11,257 nt of DNA from NCBI GenBank assembly GCA_016209665.1, contig JACQVT010000131.1, positions 1-11,257 on the forward strand. Reading direction: 5' to 3'. Below are positions 1-7,900 of this stretch, piece by piece (positions within the stretch are counted from its first letter, which is position 1; each line of letters starts with the position of its first letter). Origin of the DNA: Planctomycetota bacterium. Lineage in GTDB: Bacteria > Planctomycetota > Phycisphaerae > UBA1845 > PWPN01. The notes below the pieces were generated by a model. That model saw only the letters and a program-made list of their open reading frames with translations. It ran no database searches and was not told the origin of the DNA. The position numbers and the translations under genes are program-made.

Positions 1-2
1 CG

Positions 3-962
3 ATGAGAGTCCGCGTTCGTGTCCTGGCGTGCATCGCCGCGTCGTTCTGGCCGCTGGTCACCGTCGCCGGGCAGACGCCCGCCGCCGCATCCGCGCCGGC
101 GAACCATCCCTGCACCAGCGTGATCGCCTACCGCGTTCCCGGCAGCACGCAGGACGCAACCTCACGGGCGATGGTGGTGGTGCCGCACGAGTACCTGCGC
201 GACGCGGGCGAGGGGGTGTCGGCGAAGCGGTACCCCGTCGTCTACCTGCTGCACGGCTATGCCGTCACCTACACGCGGTACGACGAGAAGTTTCGGGAAG
301 CCGGGCGGCGGCTGGTGGATCTGGCCGACCGGTTCGGTGCGATCCTGGTCATGCCCGACGGCAATCGCAGCTCGTGGTACCTGGACGCCTTCCCCGACTT
401 GCCCGACGCCGCCGACTGGCAGTACGAGCGGATCATCATCGAGCACGCGATCCCCGCGGTCGACGGCCGATACCGCACCTGGGCCGAGCGGGCCGGCCGC
501 GGCATCACCGGCATGAGCATGGGCGGACACGGCGCGCTCTATCTGGCAGCCCGGCATCCCGGCCTGTTCGCCGCCGCCACCAGCATGAGCGGCCTGATGA
601 TCCTGCGCAACACGACGAATCCGCAGGACCTCGCCAAGCGCCTGGGCCGCCTGGAGGAGCACCGCCTCCGCTGGATCGAGCACAGCGTGCTTCAGCAGGC
701 GGACAAGTTCGTCGGCCGCGACGTGGCCTTGCTGCTCGATTGCGGCTGGGACGACCCGTTCGTCTGGGACCACCGCATGTTGCACGACAAGCTGATGCGG
801 CTGGGCGTGGCCCACGATTATATCGAGCGGCCGGGCAAGCACGAGTGGCCTTACTGGATCAACGCCCTGCCCTATCACTTGCAGTTCATCACCGACCGGC
901 TCAAGCCGGCGGGGTTCACAGCCGGCCGAGCGGCCGGACGTGGGCCTGCAATTCGTCGTTGA
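3..962 (+). CDS. Exported esterase of the esterase D / putative esterase (PF00756-like) alpha/beta-hydrolase family
   Basis: Predicted serine hydrolase of 319 residues that cleaves carboxylic ester bonds. The natural substrate cannot be read from sequence; the family includes S-formylglutathione hydrolases, feruloyl/acetyl-xylan esterases and mycolyltransferases. An Arg-rich start and a hydrophobic stretch (residues about 8-22) ending near AxA motifs form a signal peptide, so it acts outside the cytoplasm. LLHG at 82-85 is the oxyanion-hole motif. GMSMGG at 170-175 is the nucleophile elbow with Ser172. LLLDCGWDD at 243-251 supplies the acid (Asp246 or Asp250/251), and His280 in GKHEWPYW is the catalytic His. 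The ATG lies only two bases from the window edge, so its ribosome binding site cannot be checked; the signal peptide right after it supports this start. The last 16 codons overlap the convergent sulfatase gene, and the tail after about residue 302 is low in family features. Confidence 0.85.
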   Translation: MRVRVRVLACIAASFWPLVTVAGQTPAAASAPANHPCTSVIAYRVPGSTQDATSRAMVVVPHEYLRDAGEGVSAKRYPVVYLLHGYAVTYTRYDEKFREAGRRLVDLADRFGAILVMPDGNRSSWYLDAFPDLPDAADWQYERIIIEHAIPAVDGRYRTWAERAGRGITGMSMGGHGALYLAARHPGLFAAATSMSGLMILRNTTNPQDLAKRLGRLEEHRLRWIEHSVLQQADKFVGRDVALLLDCGWDDPFVWDHRMLHDKLMRLGVAHDYIERPGKHEWPYWINALPYHLQFITDRLKPAGFTAGRAAGRGPAIRR

Positions 963-2370
963 ACTGTTGGGCCGTCGCCTCCAGGCGTTTGGCGACGTCG
1001 GGATAGTCGTCGATCCGGTTGCGGGTCTCGCTGACGTCGCCCTCGAGGTCGTACAGTTCGGTGCCCCGCAGCCGCGGGCCGTCCGGCACCAGGTGCAGCT
1101 TCCATCGCCGGTCGCGGACCGCCCGCAGGTTGGCGGGGCGGTCCGGCGGGCTGCCCGCATAGTAGTAGAACGCCGGGTGCGGACTTTCCGCGTCCGGCTG
1201 ACCCGACATGAGCGGCCAGAGGTTTCGCCCGTCGATCGCGCGTTCGGCGGGGACCCGGGCTCCCGCGAGTCCGGCGAACGTCGGCAGGATGTCGATGTTG
1301 GCGGCGATCTCGCAGGTACTTCGCCCGGCCGGGAGGTGGCCGGGCCATCGCGCGATCGCGGGCACCCGGACGCCCCCCTCCCAGACCGAACCCTTGCCCC
1401 CGCGGAGCGGCCCCGCCGAGCCGCCGTCGATGCCGTAGTCGAGCCACGGGCCGTTGTCGGACGTGTAGACCACCAGCGTCCGGTCGTCCAGACCAAGGTC
1501 CTTCAGCCGATCGAGAATCCGCCCCACGCTCCAGTCGATCTCTTCGATCACGTCGCCGTACAGCCCGCGCCGCGACCTCCCGTTAAACTTGTCGGACACA
1601 AACAACGGCACGTGGGGCATCGCGTGGGCCAGATACAGAAAGAACGGCCGATCCCGGTTCTCGGCGATGAACTCCAGCGCCTTTTGGGTATACGAGGCGG
1701 TCAATTTCGTCTGGTCGGGGTTCAACTCAACAACCTGGTCGTCGGACATCAGAGGCAGGGGATAGGGGAAGCCGCCATCCTTTGGATAGCACGAACCCTG
1801 GCCTGCGAAGCCCGTATAGGCCGCGCGCTTGCGGGCGGCGATCATGCGGGCGTCCTCGTTCTCGGTGACGGGCATGCGCGGATGATACGGCCACATATCG
1901 TTGGAGAACGGCAGGCCATAGTACTTGTCGAACCCGTGGCGGAGCGGCAGGAACTCGGGGGCGTCGCCCAGGTGCCACTTGCCGATGATCATCGTCGCGT
2001 AGCCCTGGGGCTTGAGGACCTCGGCCAGCGTGATCTCGTCGGGGTGAATGCCGGTCTTGGCCCTGGGCCCGTGGTTGAACCCCAGGCTGATCCGTGGGGC
2101 ATAGCAGCCGGTCATCAGTGATGCCCGCGACGGGCCGCAGAAGGGAGCGGCATAGAAACTGGTGAACCGCAGCCCCTCGTCCGCCATGCGATCGATGTTG
2201 GGCGTGACGATGTTCGGTGAGCCGTAGCAGCCCAAGTCGCCGTATCCCTGGTCGTCGGTGAAGATGATGATGAAATTCGGTTTGGGAGTCGAATCCGCCG
2301 ACAGTGCCGGTCCGCACGCCAGCAGCCAGGTGGTTGCGAGAATCATCAACACGCACGTTTGAAGTTTCAT
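916..2370 (-). CDS. Exported Cys-type (formylglycine-dependent) sulfatase, arylsulfatase family
   Basis: Predicted sulfate-ester hydrolase of 484 residues. The FGly signature CGPSRASLMTG begins at Cys78, which must be oxidised to formylglycine by a maturase; none is encoded in this window. Other family marks in order: metal-binding DDQGYGDLG at 39-47, GKWHLG at 130-135, HAMPHVP at 249-255, TSDNG at 303-307 with metal-ligand Asp/Asn, and GGKGSVWEGGVRVP at 324-337. The N-terminus is a signal peptide. LLAC ending at Cys19 could be a lipobox, or cleavage could follow ALSA at residue 25. The frame stays open upstream to 2511, but the ATG at 2370 is preferred: GGAG lies 7 nt upstream (plus-strand CTCC at 2378-2381) and the signal peptide begins there. 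It converges on and overlaps the esterase gene, and diverges from the DinB gene. The substrate (sulfated polysaccharide or glycan) is inferred only from family habit. Confidence 0.95.
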   Translation of the reverse strand: MKLQTCVLMILATTWLLACGPALSADSTPKPNFIIIFTDDQGYGDLGCYGSPNIVTPNIDRMADEGLRFTSFYAAPFCGPSRASLMTGCYAPRISLGFNHGPRAKTGIHPDEITLAEVLKPQGYATMIIGKWHLGDAPEFLPLRHGFDKYYGLPFSNDMWPYHPRMPVTENEDARMIAARKRAAYTGFAGQGSCYPKDGGFPYPLPLMSDDQVVELNPDQTKLTASYTQKALEFIAENRDRPFFLYLAHAMPHVPLFVSDKFNGRSRRGLYGDVIEEIDWSVGRILDRLKDLGLDDRTLVVYTSDNGPWLDYGIDGGSAGPLRGGKGSVWEGGVRVPAIARWPGHLPAGRSTCEIAANIDILPTFAGLAGARVPAERAIDGRNLWPLMSGQPDAESPHPAFYYYAGSPPDRPANLRAVRDRRWKLHLVPDGPRLRGTELYDLEGDVSETRNRIDDYPDVAKRLEATAQQFNDELQAHVRPLGRL

Positions 2371-2377
2371 GATCGAT

Positions 2378-2381
2378 CTCC
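2378..2381 (-). promoter_or_regulatory. Ribosome binding site of the sulfatase gene
   Basis: GGAG on the minus strand, 7 nt before the ATG at 2370. It decides the start in favour of 2370 over the longer open frame reaching 2511. Confidence 0.7.
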
Positions 2382-2391
2382 AAACCCGCGA

Positions 2392-2419
2392 AGTGTACCC
2401 TGTCCCGACTCGATGACAA
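2392..2419 (-). promoter_or_regulatory. Predicted sigma70-type promoter of the sulfatase gene
   Basis: On the minus strand, TTGTCA (plus 2414-2419; 5 of 6 matches to TTGACA) and TACACT (plus 2392-2397; 4 of 6 to TATAAT) are separated by 16 bp. The start point would fall near 2385, giving a leader of about 15 nt that still contains the GGAG. The -35 hexamer overlaps that of the opposite promoter by five bases. Confidence 0.45.
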
Positions 2420-2441
2420 GCACCCACCGAACCGATATACT
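2413..2441 (+). promoter_or_regulatory. Predicted sigma70-type promoter of the DinB-family gene
   Basis: ATGACA at 2413-2418 (5 of 6) and TATACT at 2436-2441 (5 of 6) are separated by exactly 17 bp. Such AT-rich hexamers stand out in this GC-rich DNA. The expected start point is about 2447-2449, leaving a leader of about 70 nt before the ATG at 2517. Confidence 0.5.
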
Positions 2442-2466
2442 GGCCGATCGACGGCCTCGATGGCCA
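2441..2466. promoter_or_regulatory. Inverted repeat at the rightward start point, possible operator
   Basis: TGGCCGATCGA (2441-2451) and TCGATGGCCA (2457-2466) are inverted copies apart from one extra G in the left arm, with a 5-nt centre. The element begins at the last base of the -10 box and covers the predicted transcription start, a typical repressor site position. It could also form a hairpin in the leader RNA. No regulator is encoded in the window, so what binds it is unknown. Confidence 0.4.
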
Positions 2467-2503
2467 GGGGCCGAGAACGCGATGGGCCAAGTTGAAACGA
2501 GAT

Positions 2504-2507
2504 GGAG
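2504..2507 (+). promoter_or_regulatory. Ribosome binding site of the DinB-family gene
   Basis: GGAG lies 9 nt before the ATG at 2517. It favours that start over the in-frame ATG at 2502, which contributes the A of its own codon just before this site and has no good site upstream. Confidence 0.6.
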
Positions 2508-2516
2508 TCATCTGCC

Positions 2517-3041
2517 ATGGGACGCATCGGTTCGATCATCGCCGCGGGGGCCAAATTGGGGGTGATGTACGCGGAACGGCTGCTGGCGGACGTCACGCCG
2601 GACGCGTGCGGACGGTTCGCGTCTCCGGGCGGCGTCACGATCAGGTCGAACCACCCGGCGTTCATCCTCGGACACCTGTCGCTGTACCCGATCCGGATCA
2701 TGCAGAACCTGAAGCTGCCGACCGGGCCGACGGCGTTCCCGCCGCAATATGAGACTCTGTTCAAGTTCGGCGTCGAATGTCAGGACGATCCGCAGGGCAA
2801 GACGTATCCGCTGCTGGACGAGTTGAAGACGCGGTTCTTCGACGGCTACCGGGCGGCCATTGCCGCGGTCGAGTCGGCGTCCGACGAAGCCTTCGATGCC
2901 CCCAACCCGGCCGAGGGCCGCCTTCGCGAGTTGTTCCCCACCGTCGGATCGGCGATCAACTTCTATCTCATCGGCCACGTGCAGGTCCACCTTGGGCAGT
3001 TCAGCGCCTGGCGGAGAGCAATGGGATTGCCGCCGGCCTGA
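2517..3041 (+). CDS. DinB-family (DinB_2-like) four-helix metal-binding protein
   Basis: Cytoplasmic protein of 174 residues with no signal peptide or membrane segment. The family fold is a four-helix bundle that binds a divalent metal through three His. Members include bacillithiol/mycothiol-dependent transferases, damage-inducible proteins and many of unknown function. The likely ligands are His53 in LGH (His46 is a neighbour candidate) and the pair His154 and His158 in an HxxxH arrangement. The C-terminal run GQFSAWRRAMGLPPA is typical of the family, and the length is normal. The frame extends to an ATG at 2502, but 2517 has the better ribosome binding site and gives the usual N-terminus (MGRIGSIIAA). 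It is transcribed divergently from the sulfatase gene from a compact shared control region and ends 23 bp before the convergent lnt gene. The exact reaction cannot be assigned. Confidence 0.85.
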   Translation: MGRIGSIIAAGAKLGVMYAERLLADVTPDACGRFASPGGVTIRSNHPAFILGHLSLYPIRIMQNLKLPTGPTAFPPQYETLFKFGVECQDDPQGKTYPLLDELKTRFFDGYRAAIAAVESASDEAFDAPNPAEGRLRELFPTVGSAINFYLIGHVQVHLGQFSAWRRAMGLPPA

Positions 3042-3053
3042 CGCGACGTCGCG
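3042..3053. repeat. 12-bp perfect palindrome in the gap between the convergent DinB and lnt genes
   Basis: CGCGACGTCGCG reads the same on both strands and directly follows the DinB stop codon. The whole gap is only 23 bp (3042-3064). It might form a short hairpin ending both transcripts, but the stem is small and no T-run follows on either strand, so a terminator role is weakly supported. Confidence 0.35.
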
Positions 3054-3064
3054 CCGGTCCACGG

Positions 3065-4753
3065 CTACGCGCGGGACCAGCGCCATCCGAGCGCGCTCAG
3101 GGCACCGGTCGTCAGAACGCAAGCCCACCCCAAGATATCGCCCCAGCGGGCGTAGGGAGTCCGCATCCGGTTGCAGTGAACGGTCGCGATCAGGGTGGTC
3201 GGCTGACTCAGCGGGGCCTGAGCGAGCACTTCGCCCGTCGGGGCGATCACCGCGGTCGAGCCCGTGGTCGTGCATCGCAGGAGATACCGGCGGGTCTCGA
3301 TGCTTCGCAGCCTGGCCAGCTCCTGGTGCTGACGCATCGCGGTGGTGCCGGCGAACCAGGCGTCGTTGGTCAGATTGACCAGCAGATCGGCCCCATGACG
3401 GACGAGGTCGCGCGAGAGACCGGCGAAGAGATCCTCGTAACAGATCAAGATTCCCAGCCGCGCCTTATCGGGGATGACCAGCGGCTCGGCCGAGTGCCCC
3501 GGGAGGTTGCGCTCGTCCGCCCGATTGAAGCGGGCCAGCCAGCCAAGCCGCCGCTCGCCCGGAACGTATTCGCCGAACGGCACCAAGCGGCGCTTATGAT
3601 AGCGTCCCCGCACGCGATCGCCGCCGTCCAGCAGAAAGGCCGTTATCAGATAGGTCTCCGTCCCAGCGGCCTGCTCCGCAAAGCTGCTGCCGCCGCAGAG
3701 CAGAAAAGCCGTCGCGGCGCCGTGAAGACCCGCTCCCGTGCCGGCAGGGGCGTGCGAGCGGATGCCATCGAACCGGTCCCAATGGAGCGGAACAGCTTCT
3801 ACCGTCGATTCGGGCCAGCAGACCAGGTCGACCGGCCGGGAGACCTCCTGCGTTAATTGAGCACACTGCTCCAGCCGCCGATCGACGTCGACGTTCGGCT
3901 GCACCAGGGCCACGCGCAGCTCGGGCTGCTCCGCCAGGTGTCGCCTGATCTGACCGACGCGCCGGCTCCCCCACGCGAGAACCAGCAGTAGCACGAGGAG
4001 ATAGCCACCCAGATGCCAGACGGGCGGGCGTGCCCGGTCGCGACATGAAAGGAAAGGAGGCGGAAGGCCGGTGTACGCCCGCCGAGGTCCCGGCGCTTGC
4101 CTCATGGGGCGTCCGCCTCCCCGCTCTGCCGTCCGGCCTCGCCACGAGGTCCGTGCGAGACGATAGGTCAGGGCCACCCCCCACATGACCATGAAACTCA
4201 CGCCGGCAGTGCCGGTCCACTCGACCATCTGCACGAGCCCGAGCCAGGCGGCCTGCGTCTGCCCGAGCTGCCACGGCAAGATGGACGGCCAGACCCGTTC
4301 CAGGGCCACCCACACGATCGGGTAACAAAGCACGGGGGTGCCCGTGGCGGTGCGCAACCATGCGGTCAGCCATGCGAACACGCCGAATTGCAGGCCGCCC
4401 CAGACGCAGAACAACACGAAGAGCGGGATCGCTCCGATCCAGGGGACCTGCGAGAATCGCGTGATCACCAGCGGGGTCCAGTGGAACCCGGCGGCGATGG
4501 CGGCAAAGCCGAACCACCAGCCGGCGCGAAAAGCCGCCGCCGGACGGCTGCGGTCCACCGTAGCCAGCAGCAGCACCGCCGCGGGCCAGGCAGCCCAGGC
4601 GCCACCCGGAACGACCCATACCGCACCGAAGAGGCTGCCGCCGACCAGTGTCGCGGCCACCGACGCCAGTCGCACTTTCGGCGCCGCTGAAGTCGGGGAC
4701 GGCGACAGCCCTTGTCCGCCTGGGACGGATCTCGTGAGCATATGGGGGCCCAT
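3065..4753 (-). CDS. lnt: Apolipoprotein N-acyltransferase
   Basis: Integral inner-membrane enzyme of about 562 residues that transfers a phospholipid acyl chain to the N-terminal Cys amine of diacylglyceryl-lipoproteins, the last step of lipoprotein maturation. The N-terminal half is a series of hydrophobic helices; the C-terminal half is a nitrilase (C-N hydrolase) domain ending in one more membrane helix. The triad is intact: Glu315 in CWPEST, Lys387 in YHKRRLVPFGEY, and Cys438 in ICYED. NLTNDAWF follows the Cys, as in the family. The E. coli enzyme is about 512 residues. The extra length lies at the N-terminus and in an Arg/Gly/Pro-rich linker (about residues 203-244). The start is uncertain: the ATG at 4753 and the ATG at 4741 (4 residues shorter) both lack a clear ribosome binding site. 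The frame continues to a TTG at 4915, but that would run over the leader of the divergent gene. Confidence 0.93.
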   Translation of the reverse strand: MGPHMLTRSVPGGQGLSPSPTSAAPKVRLASVAATLVGGSLFGAVWVVPGGAWAAWPAAVLLLATVDRSRPAAAFRAGWWFGFAAIAAGFHWTPLVITRFSQVPWIGAIPLFVLFCVWGGLQFGVFAWLTAWLRTATGTPVLCYPIVWVALERVWPSILPWQLGQTQAAWLGLVQMVEWTGTAGVSFMVMWGVALTYRLARTSWRGRTAERGGGRPMRQAPGPRRAYTGLPPPFLSCRDRARPPVWHLGGYLLVLLLVLAWGSRRVGQIRRHLAEQPELRVALVQPNVDVDRRLEQCAQLTQEVSRPVDLVCWPESTVEAVPLHWDRFDGIRSHAPAGTGAGLHGAATAFLLCGGSSFAEQAAGTETYLITAFLLDGGDRVRGRYHKRRLVPFGEYVPGERRLGWLARFNRADERNLPGHSAEPLVIPDKARLGILICYEDLFAGLSRDLVRHGADLLVNLTNDAWFAGTTAMRQHQELARLRSIETRRYLLRCTTTGSTAVIAPTGEVLAQAPLSQPTTLIATVHCNRMRTPYARWGDILGWACVLTTGALSALGWRWSRA

Positions 4754-4855
4754 GCGTCTGATCGTAAGGCCGCTGGGATCGAAAGCACACCGGACGGGTT
4801 GCCGCAGAAGCCCCGGTGGGCGGCGGGTTCGCCCCCCCAAAAAGTGAAAATCGCC

Positions 4856-4885
4856 TGGAAAGGAACAATGCAGCCGCGCTAGAAT
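4856..4885 (+). promoter_or_regulatory. Weakly predicted promoter of the giant repeat gene
   Basis: TGGAAA (4856-4861; 4 of 6) and TAGAAT (4880-4885; 5 of 6) have an 18-bp spacer. The start point would be near 4892, giving a leader of about 40 nt. The -10 is good and the -35 is poor. Confidence 0.3.
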
Positions 4886-4918
4886 GACGGAAAGGGCCTC
4901 AACTCTCGATTTCAAGTC

Positions 4919-4924
4919 AGGAGG
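4919..4924 (+). promoter_or_regulatory. Strong ribosome binding site of the giant repeat gene
   Basis: A full AGGAGG lies 8 nt before the ATG at 4933. It is the best Shine-Dalgarno sequence in the window and fixes the start of the long frame that follows. Confidence 0.85.
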
Positions 4925-4932
4925 GTCGAAAC

Positions 4933-7900
4933 ATGAGCCGATCCCACCCTGTCTTCTGGGTCGCCGCGGCTGGCTTGGCGGTCGGACTGGGCTGCGACCA
5001 GAAGAAGAAGAAATTCGTCCCGCAAATCTTCAGCGGGCCGAAGGTGACCCTGAAGAACGCCGCCGCGCCGAATGTCACCTTCGACGCCGGCGCGGGCACC
5101 GACTCGGCGAGCACCCAGGGCGTGGTCAACACCGACTTGACGGTCGATCAGGGCAACGGCACGGCGAACGGGACCGTCGACGGCGTCATGGCCGACCCCG
5201 TGAGCGGCATGACGATCGTTTTCGGCTCCTGGCCCACCCTCTTTGCCCTGCCCCCCTCCACCGTCACGCTGACGCGGCGGCAGGATAACCCCGACCAGGC
5301 GGACGCAAGCATCACGCTGTTTCTCGAGGTCACGTTTTCGGACGGCGTCCGTGGCTACAACCAGGACCCGCTGACCTTCAACGACACGATTACTCAGATT
5401 CCGCCGAACTACTCGGGCGTCAACGTCAATGGGTCGCTCCCGCTGTACGATCAGCCCGTGGGCGGCACGTTCATCGGGCGCTTCCTGCAGGACAGCCAGA
5501 TGAGCGCCGTCAGTTCCGCCGCCACCACCGGCAGCGGCGACTTTCACACCGGCTCGATCTGGGACACCGGCCAGGTGCCCGACCTCACGAAGCACGCGTT
5601 GATCGAGGAAGGGCACAACGTGACGGCCACCGGCGGGCCGATCGATGTGCGGATCCTGGACGTGCGCGGCGAGCTATGCGCGGATACGGCGACGTTCGCG
5701 GGTGCGATCGCCGCCGACGGCATTCTGACGCTGGGCGACAACGCCTCTTCGGTCGCCACCGGGGTGCTGGCCCTCGACAAGCAGGCCCGGCTGAACCTCG
5801 GCTCGACCAGCGCCAGCGTCACGCGGACGTTGGACGGCAACCTCATCGCCCGTCAGGGCTCGCTGATGCGGTTCAACGTCAACGGCGACGGCGACAACGA
5901 CCGGCTCAACGTCAACGGTCGGGCCATGCTGGGCGGTACGGTCGAAGTGACGCGCAACCTGAGCTATGTCCCGGCCCTCGGCCAGCAGCTCACCCTGCTG
6001 ACCGCGACCGAGATCACGGGGGAAATTGACGAACTCCTCAACGGCGACATCGGCAACGGCACGACGTTTGAAGTGAGCATCACGAACAATCAGGTGACGA
6101 TCACGGTGGTCCCCGGCGCCATCCCGCCGTTGCTGGCCTACGGCGTGAGTTTCCTTGCGGAGGGCGCCGCCAGCGCCGCCAAGGTCGGCGGCAACCTGGA
6201 GGTCTCGACCGCCACGTCCGTCGGTCAGGACGGTGTTCGTGCCGAGGTCGGCGAGGTGGACGGCGTCGATACGCACCTTCAGACGCTGGGTCTGGCGGCG
6301 GCGGGCGATGCGTTTCGGGTGAGATTCTCCGGCCGGCACAGCGGCGTTCCCGATACGCAACTGGGCCAGGTCGATCTCGCGAACGTGGCCGGCACCCTCG
6401 AACTGTCAGCCGATCTGGTGGGCGGCGGGCTGCTGGACCTGGAGTTGTACGATGATGGCGTTCTGGTCAGTTCGGGGCAACTGCCCGAAGGGCCGGCGGC
6501 GACGCTCACCGACGCTGGCGGAGGCTTGCCGGGGCTCATCTACGTTCACACGTCCAGGCAGCCGCGGACCGCCCTGCGGTTTGACCGCAGCTTCGTGGGG
6601 ACCCCAACGGGGGGGGCGGGCGTCGTGGCCGACGAGATTCGGCTCACTCCGAGTACCGCCATCGCCGCAGACTTCTTGCAGGGCATCAGTTACACCGGCG
6701 GACTGACCGCAGGAACGTTCACACTCACCGACGCGCAACTCGTGTTGTACGACGACAAACGCCAGGGGGCGCTGGGCGACGAGGTCCGGCTCATCGCGGC
6801 GGGCAACACGCTTAGCGTCGTTCCCCCGTCCGGCAGCGACGGCAGCGAGGGCTTGAACATCGGTCTGGCCAATCCGCTCAATCCTGCCGTCACGGGCGCG
6901 CTGCGGTTGGGTGTTTCGATGCAGCCGGTCGGACTCGCGGACGGGGCGAACTTCAGCTTCGAGTCGCGCGGTACGCGCAACGGCGTGCCGGATACGCTGT
7001 TGGGCACGTACTCACTCCAGAACAGCGGCGGCACGATCCTCCTGAACGGAAGTCTGCCCAGCGGCAGCATCGCGCTCAACGTGTACAACGGCGAGGACAA
7101 GCTCACGACACAACTCATGGGTAACGGCGTGCTGGCCAGCATCGCCGACGCGGGATCCGGATTGCCGCAGATCGTCGAGACGCGGGCCACCGGCAGCCGG
7201 AGCGTCCTTGTTCGCTTCGATCGGCCGGCCACGATCACGCCCACCGGCGGATCGGCGGTAACGGGTGATTCCATCGAGATACTGGACGCCGGTCCGGCCG
7301 GCCCCCTCGACGAGATCCAGAACGTGCGTCTCACCAGCACGGACGCATTCACGATTACCAACCAGACGACCGATGCATTCAACTCGGTTCAGGCCTACGG
7401 CTGGGGTCATGTCGCGCTCGGGGCAGCGACGCTGGACAAGGTGGGCCAGAACCTGCAGGTCCTGAACATCGGGCTGAGCGGTCTGGACGGCGTGCGCAGC
7501 GAACTGGGCCAGGTGCAAGGGGCGGACGCCTCCTTCCAGCCGGTGTCGTTCAGCGATCCCGGCACCGGGCTTCAGGTCGCTTCGATCGGCACGCGCGACG
7601 GAAATCCGAATCAGCCTTTTGGCGCCGCCGGCATCCGAAACAACGGCGGCACGCTCGAGGTGCGGGCCAGTTTCTCAGGCAGCGGCGTCTCGGTCGAGGT
7701 CTACAACGGCGGCGTGCTCGTCGGCTCGCGCTTGACCGGCGACGGCACGGTGGCCATCCTCACGGACGCCGGCAACGGACTCCCCCAGCTCGCTGAAGCG
7801 AGCGCCGAGGGCTCGCGGAGCATCCGGCTGCGTCTCGATCGCGCGGCCACGGTCACGCCCACCGGCGGCACGCCGCTGGTCGGCGACACGATCATCGTGC

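Larger units (their letters stand above)
4754..4932. other. Divergent spacer between lnt and the giant repeat gene
   Basis: The spacer is 179 bp. A run of seven C followed by an A-rich stretch lies at about 4832-4850. A minor hairpin GGCG-GGTT-CGCC occupies 4822-4833; no T-run follows it, so it is not a convincing terminator. A possible rightward promoter sits near 4856-4885. I could not pick out a credible leftward promoter for lnt. Confidence 0.6.

Noticed and set aside
940..2121. 393-codon plus-strand frame opposite the sulfatase
   Set aside because: The minus strand carries every sulfatase signature across this stretch. The plus-strand translation has no domain and is a codon-bias shadow.
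4818..4845. Hairpin next to the C-run and A-run as a terminator
   Set aside because: The stem is only 4-5 bp and no T-run follows it on the strand that would need one. It also lies between two divergent genes, where no terminator is expected.
4857..4872. Sigma54-like element TGGAAAGGAACAATGCA before the giant gene
   Set aside because: The GG and GC doublets are 11 bp apart instead of 10, and the rest of the consensus fits poorly.
4754..4915. Extending lnt upstream to the TTG at 4915
   Set aside because: The extension would add about 54 basic, non-membrane residues, lacks a ribosome binding site and would run over the probable promoter and leader of the divergent gene.
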